A program made the translations under genes and the position numbers. Below the pieces are notes generated by a model. The model ran no database searches, was not told where the DNA came from, and saw only the letters and a program-made list of their open reading frames with translations. Below are positions 1 to 8,702 of a DNA stretch of 64,000 nucleotides, piece after piece. Positions within the stretch are counted from its first letter, which is position 1; each line of letters starts with the position of its first letter. This stretch comes from Asticcacaulis sp. EMRT-3 (lineage in GTDB: Bacteria > Pseudomonadota > Alphaproteobacteria > Caulobacterales > Caulobacteraceae): assembly GCF_030027245.1 (NCBI RefSeq), contig NZ_JASERT010000001.1:372001-436000 (forward strand), written 5' to 3'.

Positions 1-585
1 GAAGGTCAGGCCCAGCCAGGCCTGCGGCCACCAGGTGATGCGCTTCATGAACGGATAGGCCGCCACCAGACCGAGCGACGCGACGCCCAAGATGATAGCC
101 AATGTGCCGAGCTGCACCAGTATGGCCAGCGAGATCAGCGAGCAGGCGGCCACGAATAAAAGCGCCTGCTTCGGGCTGATCTGACCGGACGGGATCGGGC
201 GGCCGCGTGTGCGTTCGACCTGGGCGTCGAAATCGCGGTCGATGAAGTCATTATAGGCGCAGCCCGCCGCGCGCATCAGGGCGGCACCGATAAAGAACAG
301 CAGCAGCTTGCCATAGGGGAAGATCGACAGGGCCGCCCGTCCGTTCCATTGCGGATGGGTGATGTCGGGATGCAGGGCGTCGATGGCGAAGATCGGGTGG
401 GCCATGCCGAGCGCCAGCCCCATAGCGCCGGGCAGAAACAGCAGCCAGATGCCGATCGGCCGGTCAAAACGGCCAAGCCGTAACCAGGGCCGTAAGGCTG
501 CGGGCGCGTACCGATCCACCCAGTTCAGGCGGGGCGCGTCAGGCAGGGGGGCGGGCGGGGACTGATCTGGGAGAGAGGCCGTCAT
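1..585 (-). CDS. ubiA: 4-hydroxybenzoate polyprenyltransferase (UbiA), partial
   Basis: Integral-membrane prenyltransferase that attaches the polyprenyl tail to 4-hydroxybenzoate in ubiquinone biosynthesis. Only the N-terminal 195 residues lie in the window; the C-terminus runs off the left edge. Reading from ATG at 585, the protein has an RPIGIWLLFLPG first membrane segment. It then shows the UbiA-type Asp-rich site YNDFIDRDFD followed by VERTRGRPIPSG, which binds Mg-prenyl diphosphate. The family's second Asp-rich motif would lie beyond the edge. The start is 49 bp downstream of the YkgJ-like gene on the same strand. Assignment to 4-hydroxybenzoate rather than another aromatic acceptor rests on motif similarity. 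Confidence 0.9.
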   Translation of the reverse strand, partial: MTASLPDQSPPAPLPDAPRLNWVDRYAPAALRPWLRLGRFDRPIGIWLLFLPGAMGLALGMAHPIFAIDALHPDITHPQWNGRAALSIFPYGKLLLFFIGAALMRAAGCAYNDFIDRDFDAQVERTRGRPIPSGQISPKQALLFVAACSLISLAILVQLGTLAIILGVASLGLVAAYPFMKRITWWPQAWLGLTF

Positions 586-634
586 GCCGCTTTGATGAAC
601 TGCCGCAGCAAAAATGTCGAGCGTTTTTGCGCGT

Positions 635-1237
635 TCAGCCGCGACGGCGAACCAAACCCGAACGGTCTTTGCGCACCTCGCGCGCCGGAATGACACGGGC
701 GAACGGGCGCAGGCCGAACAGGGTCATTTCCATGCCGGTTTCGAGAATGTCGCCGCGTTTGGGCGCTTTCAGGAACAGGTCTTCCATCGGGGTGATGACG
801 AACAGGCCACCGGGCACATAGACGAGCACCAGACCTTCGTTTTTCGGCATGACCTCCGACCACAATTTAAGCTGGTCATAATAATGCTGGGTACGCCAGG
901 CATCGGGGCGGTCGGGATCGACATCGACGGCAAGCGTAGTGCCATTGGGCTCAAGGCGCAGCACAAAACCGCAGACATCGGGCCGCCACAGGGCGTTCAT
1001 ATCATCGTGGCGTATCCACAGGCATTTGAAATCCTGACAGGTTTGCGGATGCAGGCCCCACACGCCGCAGCCGCCTTCTGGCCGGACATGGTGGCAGACA
1101 TGGCCCATCTTCTTTTCAAGTTCGGGAATGTCATAGACCTTGCAGCACAGGCTACAGTCACCGCAGACCTTCAGATCGGCGCGCTTCGGAGGCGCGGAAT
1201 CGGTAACGGGCGCTTTGCGCGTCGCGTGCGGGAGCAT
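635..1237 (-). CDS. YkgJ-family cysteine-cluster protein
   Basis: A 200-residue cytoplasmic protein with a CxxCxxCC cluster near the N-terminus (C25, C28, C31, C32). Further cysteines follow at about 48, 57, 67 and 72 (GHVCHH, GGCGVW, TCQDFKC). This is the pattern of the YkgJ/UPF0153 family, predicted to chelate zinc or an iron-sulphur centre; the molecular role is not established. The C-terminal half is an alpha/beta region without a recognised motif. It lies just upstream of ubiA on the same strand. A 268-residue open frame on the opposite strand is antisense noise. Confidence 0.8.
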   Translation of the reverse strand: MLPHATRKAPVTDSAPPKRADLKVCGDCSLCCKVYDIPELEKKMGHVCHHVRPEGGCGVWGLHPQTCQDFKCLWIRHDDMNALWRPDVCGFVLRLEPNGTTLAVDVDPDRPDAWRTQHYYDQLKLWSEVMPKNEGLVLVYVPGGLFVITPMEDLFLKAPKRGDILETGMEMTLFGLRPFARVIPAREVRKDRSGLVRRRG

Positions 1238-1388
1238 GGCGGGCTGAACCTTCTGTCCGTAAGCGGGCCGTCCGCCCGCCGTGGTTCGAATCGTGGCAGA
1301 ATAGAGTCAATAAATCCTTACCGGAGGCGGGTTATCCTCAGGTTCGGCACCTCATTTTCGCAGACAGACGGTTTTTTGAAAGACCGCC

Positions 1389-2162
1389 TCAGGGCTGCAA
1401 AGCGCGGCGGCCTTCGATGATTTCATCGTAGTCGAAAAGGATGTCAGGATCGGGTGCGGCCACCTCATCGCAACCATGCGGACAATCGATGACCTTCAGC
1501 ACATGACGCAGGATATTTTCGCGCGCCTTTTTCTTGGAGTCGGTGGCGACGCAGATCCAGCGGCCATTGTCGTGGTGGGAGCGCTTCAGCATTTCATCAC
1601 GCGCCGCCGAATAATCGTCCCAGCGCTCCTGCGCCACCTTGTCGAGATCGGACACTTTCAGACGCTTGCGCGGATCGCTGCGCCGGGCATCGAGGCGCTC
1701 TTTTTGTTCTTCCCGCGATATATCGAGCCAGAACTTGATCAGGTTAATGCCGCTGCGCACGATCATGCTCTCGAAATCGGGCACGTCGCGGATGAAAATT
1801 TCCTGCTTTTCAGGACTTGAAAAGCCCATCACCTTCTCAACCCCGGCGCGATTATACCAGGAGCGGTTATAGATGGTCCATTCGCCGGTGGTGGGCAGGC
1901 GGTTGACATAGCGCTGGAACCACCACTGGCCCTCTTCGGCGTCGGTCGGTTTGGGCAGGGCTACCACATGGGTGTTGCGCACCGACAGACATTCGGTCAG
2001 CCGCTTGATCGAGCCGTCCTTGCCCGCCGCATCGCGCCCTTCCATGACGATGCACACCTTGCGGCCGTGGGCCAGAGTCCAGATCTGGGTATCGACCAGC
2101 GCGATTTGCAGTTTTTCGATACGGGCCTGACTCTTGAGGGGCTTGGGAGTTTTTTTCGACAT
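1389..2162 (-). CDS. ppk2: Polyphosphate kinase 2 family protein (PPK2)
   Basis: Single-domain PPK2 (257 residues), which transfers phosphate between polyphosphate and nucleotides. The Walker A-like loop GRDAAGKDGSIK is at about 42-53, followed by QWWFQRYVNRLP. The Walker B/lid region is YNRSWYNRAGVEKVMGF; many relatives have FDRSWYNRAG, so the first Asp is Asn here. SDPRKRLKVSDLD follows. The start at 2162 (MSKKTPK) is chosen over an upstream in-frame ATG because GAGAG lies 7-8 nt before it and the longer N-terminus has no family similarity. Whether it favours ADP or GDP cannot be read from the sequence. Confidence 0.9.
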   Translation of the reverse strand: MSKKTPKPLKSQARIEKLQIALVDTQIWTLAHGRKVCIVMEGRDAAGKDGSIKRLTECLSVRNTHVVALPKPTDAEEGQWWFQRYVNRLPTTGEWTIYNRSWYNRAGVEKVMGFSSPEKQEIFIRDVPDFESMIVRSGINLIKFWLDISREEQKERLDARRSDPRKRLKVSDLDKVAQERWDDYSAARDEMLKRSHHDNGRWICVATDSKKKARENILRHVLKVIDCPHGCDEVAAPDPDILFDYDEIIEGRRALQP

Positions 2163-2227
2163 GGGCCGCTCTCTTTCGTTGATGCACATACGGCAAGCTC
2201 GCGCCGAACGCATAAGAAAGCAAGAGG

Positions 2228-2821
2228 TTATGCGATGCGTTTGCCCTCTATCACCACCAGTTGCAGATGGGCGGCGCGCACCTGGCGCTCGGGCTCATAA
2301 AGGCGCGACGCCACCAGCGTATAGCGGCCAAGCCGGCCATTCGGATTGCGCGGCATGGGCGACAGGGTCTGGTAGATGCCGACCAGCCGATCCACCTTAC
2401 CCGCCGCATTACGCATCGGGCACAGGCAGATTTCAAACGACACCGTTTCATTTTGAAACAAAGACAGGTCGGCCTGAGGCGTGGCTGAGGGGGCCGTTCG
2501 CCACGGTGCCGACAGGGTGAGCAGCAGGGGCTGCTCGCGGCGGCGGCTCAAGGCCAGGGCGGCGGCCACCGTATCGGCGAAGGGGGACAGAAAGCGGTCG
2601 AGAAACGGCGTATCCTTCAGCTCATGGCCATGCAGGGCCACGAGAAAGCCGCCCGACAGGCGAAAACCGTGGCGTGCATCAGCGGTGGAGATCATCATCA
2701 TCTGCGGGATCAGGTGCTTCAGGCGCGACGGATCGAAGCGCTCGCGCAGCGGCGCTTGTCCGGGTTCGGGCTGTAGGCCGCGCCAGTAGCTTAAGAAGGC
2801 AACTGTGCTGGAATGGGGCAA
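2228..2821 (-). CDS. PAS_5 (DUF1457-type) sensory domain protein
   Basis: Stand-alone PAS-like protein of 197 residues. It opens HSSTVAFLSYWRGLQP and continues FDPSRLKHLIPQMMMIS, typical of the alphaproteobacterial PAS_5 family. A core FRLSGGFLVALHGHELKD and a later FEICLCPMRN...VDRLVGIYQTL complete the fold. The start is placed at TTG 2821 because a strong AAAGGAG lies six bases upstream; a longer frame from GTG 2884 would add 21 residues that do not look conserved. No output domain is present, so it probably acts through a partner. In Caulobacter a single-PAS protein, MopJ, modulates cell-cycle signalling; equivalence is not shown. Divergently transcribed from the next gene. Confidence 0.75.
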   Translation of the reverse strand: MPHSSTVAFLSYWRGLQPEPGQAPLRERFDPSRLKHLIPQMMMISTADARHGFRLSGGFLVALHGHELKDTPFLDRFLSPFADTVAAALALSRRREQPLLLTLSAPWRTAPSATPQADLSLFQNETVSFEICLCPMRNAAGKVDRLVGIYQTLSPMPRNPNGRLGRYTLVASRLYEPERQVRAAHLQLVVIEGKRIA

Positions 2822-3007
2822 GGCGATCTCCTTTCCAGTCAGGAAAGGCAAGAAGCTTGCCGGTATAGGTCGGTTTTTGGCCACTTTTGCCCCGGACAGC
2901 GCAGATTTTCTGAATAATTTAAGAAAACGGCAAGTTTGCGCCGGTATGGTTCTTGCTTATCTGGCTGCGAAAGCCACCGTGGCACAATGCCAAAGAGGAA
3001 GATTTCG

Positions 3008-3826
3008 ATGCGCGCACTCCTGATCAAGCTTGTCAGCGTCATGATGGGCATAGGTTTGCTGGCCGTTGCCGGTCAGGCTATGGCCTGCAACACCGGCTGC
3101 GCCCCGCCGCCGCCGCCCACCCCGCCCCATAATCCGCGTCCGCCGTGCAATGCATGTGGCGGTCACGGCGGCCACGGTGGTGGCGGCAATGTCAATGTCA
3201 ATGTCAATGTCAACGCTTCGGCCTCAGCCACCGCCTCGGCCGGCTCATCGGCGGGCGGCACCTATTATGGCGGCGGTTACGGCAACTGGTCGCAGACGCC
3301 CGGTTATCCTCAGGAGGCCGGTAATCTGAACGTAGTGGGCGGCGATTGCTGCTCCGGTCGTTCGGAATCGTACAGCGAACAGCAGACCATGACCAAGCGC
3401 GTCATCATTCAGGCCACCTGCATCGATGATACCGGCGTGCCGCATCCGGCCTCGCAACTGAGCGCCGACCGTGAAGTGGCTTCCGGTTATCGCGGTGAAC
3501 TCTATCGCTGCATCGCGGGCACCCATATGCAATGGACGGCCGCCGATTATGACGGCAGCCATATCAACTTCAATGGCGGCCAGACCAACATCTGCAAGAA
3601 GGATGAGGCCCTGTGGGACGATAATGGCACCTTGAGCTGCCGGGCGCAGATTCCTGAGCGTCAGTGCAATGAACGTTCGCTGCTGCGCCGCTTCGGCGCG
3701 GGCATCAAGATCCTGACCATGACCCGTACGGAAACCATCACCAAACAACGCAAGGTCGCCTGTTCGGCCTGCCAGAGCAAGGCGGTCATGACCTTTGACG
3801 GCGGCGTCGGCGGCTTCGTTCAGTAG
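3008..3826 (+). CDS. Secreted NVNV/ASAS-repeat, cysteine-rich protein of unknown function
   Basis: 272 residues. The start at 3008 is supported by AGAGGAAG about 6-8 nt upstream. A signal peptide (MRALLIKLVSVMMGIG ... AGQAMA) predicts export. The mature N-terminus is CNTGC followed by a proline run and Gly/His-rich CGGHGGHGGGG. A perfect NV dipeptide repeat (NVNVNVNVN) and an Ala/Ser stretch (ASASATASAGSSAGG) come next. The remaining ~180 residues form a more ordered, Cys-containing region (GDCCSGRS, ATCIDD, YRCIAG, SCRAQ, RQCNERS) ending VACSACQSKAV. I do not recognise the family. The low-complexity stretch resembles secreted surface or adhesive proteins, but that is impression only. Confidence 0.8.
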   Translation: MRALLIKLVSVMMGIGLLAVAGQAMACNTGCAPPPPPTPPHNPRPPCNACGGHGGHGGGGNVNVNVNVNASASATASAGSSAGGTYYGGGYGNWSQTPGYPQEAGNLNVVGGDCCSGRSESYSEQQTMTKRVIIQATCIDDTGVPHPASQLSADREVASGYRGELYRCIAGTHMQWTAADYDGSHINFNGGQTNICKKDEALWDDNGTLSCRAQIPERQCNERSLLRRFGAGIKILTMTRTETITKQRKVACSACQSKAVMTFDGGVGGFVQ

Positions 3827-3846
3827 ATTTTATCTATGTCTCAACT

Positions 3847-3880
3847 CAAAAACCCCGGCTGGTGACAGCCGGGGTTTTTG
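3847..3880. terminator. Bidirectional intrinsic terminator
   Basis: Perfect 15-bp inverted repeat (CAAAAACCCCGGCTG / CAGCCGGGGTTTTTG) around a GTGA tetraloop, with A-run and T-run on opposite sides. It begins 20 bp after the stop of the secreted NVNV-repeat protein. Confidence 0.9.
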
Positions 3881-3900
3881 ATGGACTCAGCTTGAAGATT

Positions 3901-4004
3901 TAGAGCGGGTTTCGATCTGATAGAAGTAGATCGGCACTCTACGCTTTTGTTTTATCGCTCTTCCTTATCCAAAAAGTGGATCCACTTTTTGGGGAAACGC
4001 TCTA
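3901..4004. repeat. TAGAGC/GCTCTA-bounded element containing a perfect palindrome
   Basis: A 104-bp stretch that starts TAGAGCGGG and ends CGCTCTA. Its right half (3956-4004) is almost identical to 42595-42642 between divK and pleD. It contains a perfect 24-bp palindrome at 3969-3992 centred on GGATCC. No ORF crosses it. Confidence 0.75.
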
Positions 4005-4018
4005 ATGAGTCGATGACC

Positions 4019-4133
4019 TAAAGCAACGAGCGTTTAATTTGACTTACAAATTGAATGCGAGATGCGGAAAAATGTAAAATGTAGAGCGGGTTGCATGCCT
4101 TTGACCGATTCAATCAGAATGCAGACCGCTCTA
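4019..4133 (-). repeat. 115-bp dispersed MITE-like element, copy A
   Basis: Reverse-orientation copy of an element also present at 38751-38865 and 44919-45033. In the common orientation the ends are TAGAGC and GCT(C/T)TA, and all three copies are exactly 115 bp with few mismatches. Here it lies free in the 395-bp gap between the secreted NVNV-repeat protein and the GH5 gene. The rest of that gap (4134-4206) holds a small hairpin (CGTAAAT/ATTTACG near 4167-4187) and no gene. Confidence 0.85.
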
Positions 4134-4206
4134 AAGCATCTGCGGCGCTCGCCGCCTGCTATTCGCCGTAAATCTGACGATTTACGCGCCGGTATAAATA
4201 GCTGAA

Positions 4207-4238
4207 ACAAAAAAGGACGCCGTTGCCGACGTCCTTTT
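4207..4238 (-). terminator. Intrinsic terminator of the GH5 gene
   Basis: Inverted repeat AAAAGGACG / CGTCCTTTT (4211-4219 and 4230-4238) with a run of T on the minus-strand 3' side. It is positioned 38 bp after the GH5 stop codon. Confidence 0.75.
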
Positions 4239-4275
4239 CCGTTTACCCCCCAATCGAGCTACTGCGCCGCCATTC

Positions 4276-5499
4276 TTATTGAGCAGCCGGGCTGTCGGGC
4301 AGCAGGGCCTTCAGGATCGGCTTGACCCATTGATCCTTTGATGTGTCATAGACACCGAAGCCGCCGTCATCTTCATAGAGCCAGTAGGCCCGGGCGAAGC
4401 CGCGTTGATCGGCAGCGGCGGAAACGGCGCGCGTCCAGGCGGCGCGGTCAGCCATATTGTGGTTGAACTTGCCGTAAGAACCATATTCACCGAGGAAGAT
4501 CGGATGATTATTGGCGGTGCTCCACGCCTTGACCGCATCGAAGGTGGTGTTGAGGGCGCTCATTTGCTCCGGCGTGCCCGTCCAGCGGACATTGCGCAGG
4601 CCTTCGTCTTCCTTGACCCAGCTTGCGCCCTGATGGGTGAATTCCATCGGCGTATAATAGTGGAAGGTGACGATGGTATGGGCGTCGGCGGGCAGTTTCA
4701 GATTGACGAGCTGATCGGCGCTGTTCCACATCACCGGGCCGATGATGATGTTGCGCGTCGGGTCGAACTGACGCACCGAGGCGACCAGATCGGGTAGCCA
4801 GGCGTTCCAGATCTTGGCGTCAATCTGGCCGTTCGGCTCATTGAGCAGTTCGAACATCACAGAATTCGGCGCGGTCTGGTAACGCAGGGCCAGATCGTAC
4901 CAGACATTCGATAAAAGAATGCCGCAGCCATCGGCGTCCTTGGCGCATTCGTTATAATTGTGCTCGTCGATAATGATATTGAGGTGGTTGGCGATGGCCA
5001 GATCGATAATGTGATCGATACGTTTCAGATAGGCCGGATCGAGATTGCCCTGGGTATCAATGATATGGGTGAAAGGCATGATCGGCACGCGGATGGTTTT
5101 GAAGCCCGCCTCGGCCACGTTTTTAATGTCCGAATCCTTGAAGGTGGTCGGCTTGCCGTCCCAATAGGGATCCCAGCCCGGAATGATATTGATGCCAGCA
5201 CCCATCAGCTTGACCTGATCTTCCGGCGAGATGGCCACGAATTTTTCGCCCGGATTGGCATAGACGGTCGGCGCGGCCGGGCTACTGTCGTTGGTGAACG
5301 AATTGTAACTCTTGATCTGATTCTGAACCAGGTCGGTTTCACGCCCGGCCGTCACATGTTCAGTATCTGCGGTAGCGCCGTTTGTGGCATAACCACCTTG
5401 CGCCAGGGCGGGCGCAGCGGCGGCCAGCATCAGGCTGGCAAGACCGATGGAGACAAGCCGGGCAGGCATAAGGGCGTGCAAGGGCCGATGGGGCTTCAT
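4276..5499 (-). CDS. Secreted glycoside hydrolase family 5 (cellulase-like)
   Basis: 407-residue exported beta-1,4-glycanase-type enzyme. The signal peptide runs to about residue 34 (LASLMLAAAAPALA-QG). The GH5 barrel is recognisable from FKTIRVPI (~133-140), IIIDEHNYN with H180, and the acid/base motif FELLNEP with E221. HYYTP (~280) and the nucleophile motif IFLGEYG with E338 follow. The start has GGAGTG upstream. The C-terminus (YWLYEDDGGFGVYD) is the usual barrel end, with no carbohydrate-binding module. Substrate (cellulose, mannan or another glucan) cannot be fixed from the sequence. It is a single gene with its own terminator. Confidence 0.9.
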   Translation of the reverse strand: MKPHRPLHALMPARLVSIGLASLMLAAAAPALAQGGYATNGATADTEHVTAGRETDLVQNQIKSYNSFTNDSSPAAPTVYANPGEKFVAISPEDQVKLMGAGINIIPGWDPYWDGKPTTFKDSDIKNVAEAGFKTIRVPIMPFTHIIDTQGNLDPAYLKRIDHIIDLAIANHLNIIIDEHNYNECAKDADGCGILLSNVWYDLALRYQTAPNSVMFELLNEPNGQIDAKIWNAWLPDLVASVRQFDPTRNIIIGPVMWNSADQLVNLKLPADAHTIVTFHYYTPMEFTHQGASWVKEDEGLRNVRWTGTPEQMSALNTTFDAVKAWSTANNHPIFLGEYGSYGKFNHNMADRAAWTRAVSAAADQRGFARAYWLYEDDGGFGVYDTSKDQWVKPILKALLPDSPAAQ

Positions 5500-5683
5500 G
5501 TAACGTTCACTCCTTTTTTCCGGGCGGAAAGACGCGGCCCCTCGACCGCTCCCGGTATTTTTGTAAATGACGGCAAAGCGATGCTGAAAGGCGGGAGATA
5601 TATCCCGTCATCATGCGTGTTTTTCCTCGACCGTCTTTTCTTATTTTAATTTGGTTAGAGCCTAGCGCCGCTTTTCACCATAA

Positions 5684-6691
5684 TCAAGCCTCAGGTGCCG
5701 GCTTATCGCCAAGAGCGTTCTGTAAGGCTTCAGGTGTGTCAAATCGGGCGCGGATCGGCAGGCACTGGATGCGCTCTCGCCAGCCAGGCGATAAGCGAAC
5801 CCAGTCTTTTTCAGTGGTTATCAGCATAGCCAGTTGTTTTTCGGCACGCGCATAAAGCGCTTCCAATTGTGCATCGGAGAGTGGCGCATGGTCGGGGAAG
5901 CTGGCAAATTCAACCACTTCATAACCGAGGCGGCGCAAGGTAGCTTCGAACTTCCACGGCTTGGCGATGGCGGCGAAACCCAGCACATGCGGCCTGTTCG
6001 TCACCGGTTCGGCCACCAGTCGGGCGATAAAAACCGGCTTTTCGGCCAGCTTTGCCAGCAGGTCTGGATCGGGTGTGGCGTCCTCGCTGGGCAGCCAGAT
6101 GATACTGAGATTGGCGCGTGCGAAGCCCACGGCGAAGGGTTCGCGCATCGGCCCATAGGGGCAGACGCCCTCATCGCCGAACGGCCATGCGTCGTTTTTT
6201 GTGTCGCCGTCCACCACCAGTATGTGGATGTCCTTGACGATGGTGGGATTCTGGTGGGCGTCATCCAGCACGACGGTGTCGGTGGCGGTCGCCTCGATGG
6301 CGCGCAGGCCCGTGGCGCGGTCGCGCGATACAAAGATGTCGTGGTGGCGGGCCAGCATCAGGGCCTCGTCACCGACATCGGCGGCGCTGTGGCGGGCCGG
6401 ATCGACCAGCAAGGGGCCACTTAAGCGCCCGCCGTGGCCGCGCGACAGGCCGACGGCACGATCCCCCAGAAAACGCAAAAGCTCAGCCGTAACGGGAGTC
6501 TTGCCCGAACCGCCGAGCGTCAGATTGCCGACGCTGATAACCCGCAGCGCCGCGCGATAAGGTTTGGCCGTGGCGCGTTTCAGCGCATTGACCGCCCGCC
6601 AGATGAGCGACAGGGGCCACAGAAGGGGCCGCCACCACGGCGCGCCTTGCGCATCCTTGCGATACCACCAGGCGGGGGTGCGCATCGCCAT
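5684..6691 (-). CDS. lpxK: Tetraacyldisaccharide 4'-kinase (LpxK)
   Basis: Inner-membrane-associated kinase that adds the 4'-phosphate to the lipid A disaccharide. 335 residues, the usual length. An N-terminal hydrophobic segment (WWRPLLWPLSLIW) precedes the P-loop VGNLTLGGSGKTPV (~54-67). Later family signatures are LSRGHGGRL, GDEALMLA, VLDDAHQNP, VVDGD and MLITTEKDWVRL. The start ATG overlaps the waaA stop codon as TGATG, so the two are translationally coupled. Last gene of the lipid A operon that begins at msbA. Confidence 0.95.
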   Translation of the reverse strand: MAMRTPAWWYRKDAQGAPWWRPLLWPLSLIWRAVNALKRATAKPYRAALRVISVGNLTLGGSGKTPVTAELLRFLGDRAVGLSRGHGGRLSGPLLVDPARHSAADVGDEALMLARHHDIFVSRDRATGLRAIEATATDTVVLDDAHQNPTIVKDIHILVVDGDTKNDAWPFGDEGVCPYGPMREPFAVGFARANLSIIWLPSEDATPDPDLLAKLAEKPVFIARLVAEPVTNRPHVLGFAAIAKPWKFEATLRRLGYEVVEFASFPDHAPLSDAQLEALYARAEKQLAMLITTEKDWVRLSPGWRERIQCLPIRARFDTPEALQNALGDKPAPEA

Positions 6692-7989
6692 CAGCCCGCC
6701 TTTGCCGATAGCTGAGAGGTGGGCAGCAGAGGTTCGAGCGCCGTCATCACCACCTCCAGCGCCCCGCCTTCGCGCTGGCTGAAAGCCAGGGCGCGGGCAT
6801 CCATCGCGCGCACGATGTCGGGGTGCTGACGCCAGTGGCGCAGCAGCGAAGCCAGTTCGCCTGCGGTGCCGACGCGCCGGGCCGCATCTTCGCGGATGAG
6901 GTCTTCGTAAATGCCGCGCCAGTTGGCGGTGTCGGGGCCGGTGATGACGCTGCGGTCAAGGCGGGCCGCTTCGAGCGGATTGTGACCGCCAATGCCTTCC
7001 GCGAAACTGCCGCCCATGATGGTGATGTCGGCCACGCCGAACAAAAGTCCCAGTTCGCCCAGCGTATCGGCCAGATAGACCTGGGTGCGGTCGCTGATCC
7101 GTTCGCCCTTCGAGCGCTGCGCCACCTTCAGCCCCATCGCCTCGATGGTGCGCCGGATGTCGGCGGCCCGCATCGGGTGGCGCGGCGCCAGAATGAGCAG
7201 ATCACCACCCAGCAGGCCCGCATCCAGCGCTTCGGCGATCAGCACCTCTTCGCCGGTATGGGTGCTGGCGGCCAGATAGACGAAGCGGCGACCGATCATG
7301 ATGCGCAGGGTCTTGCGCGCGGCGGCATCGACCGGCAGAGGCGCGCCCAGCGTCTTCAGATTGGCGCGCGGGCCCAGCCTGGCCGCCACATCACCGCCCA
7401 TAGCCCGCAGCCGCGTTTCGCTGGCCGCGTCCTGAGCGATGATCACGGCATAGTTGGTCAGCAGGACACGCATCGAAGCGCGGAAGCGTCGCCAGCCGCG
7501 AAAAGTCTTTTCGGTAATGCGGGCGCTGATCAGGGCGTGCGGTGTGCGCCGCCGCGTCAGTTCGCCCAGCATCACCGGCCAGATGTCGCTTTCGATAAAG
7601 ACGGCCAGACCGGGCCGCCAGCGATCAAGAAAGGCGGTGACGGCCTGCGGCGTATCGACGGGGGCAAACTGGTGGATCACCCCTTCGGGCAGGCGCTGCG
7701 CCAGAATTTCCGCCGAGGTGGTGGTGGCGGTGGTGATCAGCACGGTCAGATCGGGCCGATCATGGCGCAAACGCTCGATGACCGGCAGGGCCGACAGGCT
7801 TTCGCCGACACTGACGCCGTGAAACCAGACGAGCGGGCCTTGCGGTCGCAGGACGGGGCTTTCCCCAAGCCGCTCGCGCCAGCGCGTCGCGTCCTCCTTG
7901 CCTTCCTTGATTCGTCGGCGCAGCACGCCGGGCGCGAAACCATTGAAGCCGCGCATGAATTGCCGATAGAGTGTGAGGGCCAATGTCAT
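6691..7989 (-). CDS. waaA: 3-deoxy-D-manno-octulosonic acid transferase (WaaA/KdtA)
   Basis: GT30 glycosyltransferase that transfers Kdo from CMP-Kdo to the lipid A precursor at the cytoplasmic face. 432 residues. The N-terminus has a membrane anchor (LALTLYRQFMRGF) and the family's RWRERLGE region (~37-43) with conserved glutamates. LVWFHGVSVGES, IESDIWPVM, ISARITEKTFRGW, STHTGEEVLI, LAPRHPMR and a C-terminal MGGSFAEGIGGHNPLEAA complete the assignment. It overlaps the upstream acyltransferase by 4 bp and lpxK by 1 bp. Confidence 0.95.
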   Translation of the reverse strand: MTLALTLYRQFMRGFNGFAPGVLRRRIKEGKEDATRWRERLGESPVLRPQGPLVWFHGVSVGESLSALPVIERLRHDRPDLTVLITTATTTSAEILAQRLPEGVIHQFAPVDTPQAVTAFLDRWRPGLAVFIESDIWPVMLGELTRRRTPHALISARITEKTFRGWRRFRASMRVLLTNYAVIIAQDAASETRLRAMGGDVAARLGPRANLKTLGAPLPVDAAARKTLRIMIGRRFVYLAASTHTGEEVLIAEALDAGLLGGDLLILAPRHPMRAADIRRTIEAMGLKVAQRSKGERISDRTQVYLADTLGELGLLFGVADITIMGGSFAEGIGGHNPLEAARLDRSVITGPDTANWRGIYEDLIREDAARRVGTAGELASLLRHWRQHPDIVRAMDARALAFSQREGGALEVVMTALEPLLPTSQLSAKAG

Positions 7990-8702
7990 GACAGGGCGGG
8001 ATCCGGTGTCAGCCCCACCAGCACATCGGCCCGGTCGGTGACGGCGCTCAACACCGTCTCGGCCTCGCCGCGCAGGCGCTCGAATTCGGCCTCATCGGCA
8101 TCGGCGGGCACGACCGGCAGCACCTGCCAGACCATCGCGCCCTTACCGAAGGGCAGGGGCAGGCGCATATGATCCCACGAATTGAAGCGCAGATAATGGT
8201 TGGTTGACTGGCCAAGGCAGACCAGCTTCGCCTTGCACATCTGCGATAATTTCAGCGAACCGTCGGCCATGTGGCGGCGCGGCCCGCGCGGCCCGTCGGG
8301 CGTGGTGGCGGCGCAATTGCCCTGGCGAATCCAGCGCAGCAGATCGCGGAAGGCCTGAGCGCCCCCCTTGTTTTTTGAAGGATCGGATTTCTTGGCCGAG
8401 GAACCGCGGATCGTATGGTGGGCGAAATGCTTGTTGATTTCAGCGATCACGTCGCCAAACTTCGACAGTGAGGTCAGCACGGCCACCGGCTGGGCGCGCC
8501 CGATCGGCCAACTGGCATGGCCGAGATGCAGGCGTTCGTGCCAGAACATCAGCACCACCGGCCCGCCTTCGGCCCAGACGGCCTCAACCTCGGCCTGACC
8601 CTCGGTGCGCCAGCGCGTTGTGGCGTAACAGAATTTCAAATAACCCGACACCAGGGCGGCGATGAGGACACGGGAAAAATGGGTATCGAGGGCGGTCTTC
8701 AT
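7986..8702 (-). CDS. DUF374 lysophospholipid acyltransferase-family protein
   Basis: 238-residue member of the DUF374 branch of the acyltransferase superfamily, commonly found next to waaA/msbA in alphaproteobacteria. It has an N-terminal membrane anchor (LIAALVSGYLKFCYA) and FWHERLHLGH, resembling the HxxxxD acyltransferase site. IRGSSAKKSDP and the diagnostic TPDGPRGPRRHM follow. It overlaps msbA and waaA by 4 bp on each side. A role in acylating or remodelling lipid A or a related lipid is inferred from the operon; the actual acceptor is unknown. Confidence 0.85.
   Translation of the reverse strand: MKTALDTHFSRVLIAALVSGYLKFCYATTRWRTEGQAEVEAVWAEGGPVVLMFWHERLHLGHASWPIGRAQPVAVLTSLSKFGDVIAEINKHFAHHTIRGSSAKKSDPSKNKGGAQAFRDLLRWIRQGNCAATTPDGPRGPRRHMADGSLKLSQMCKAKLVCLGQSTNHYLRFNSWDHMRLPLPFGKGAMVWQVLPVVPADADEAEFERLRGEAETVLSAVTDRADVLVGLTPDPALS

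Noticed and set aside
4167..4187. CGTAAAT/ATTTACG hairpin as a terminator
   Set aside because: Stem is only 7 bp, AT-rich and without a T-run; the convincing terminators are at 3847 and 4207.
6823..8172. 449-codon plus-strand frame
   Set aside because: Antisense to waaA and the DUF374 gene; no motifs and low-complexity Arg/Gln/His content.
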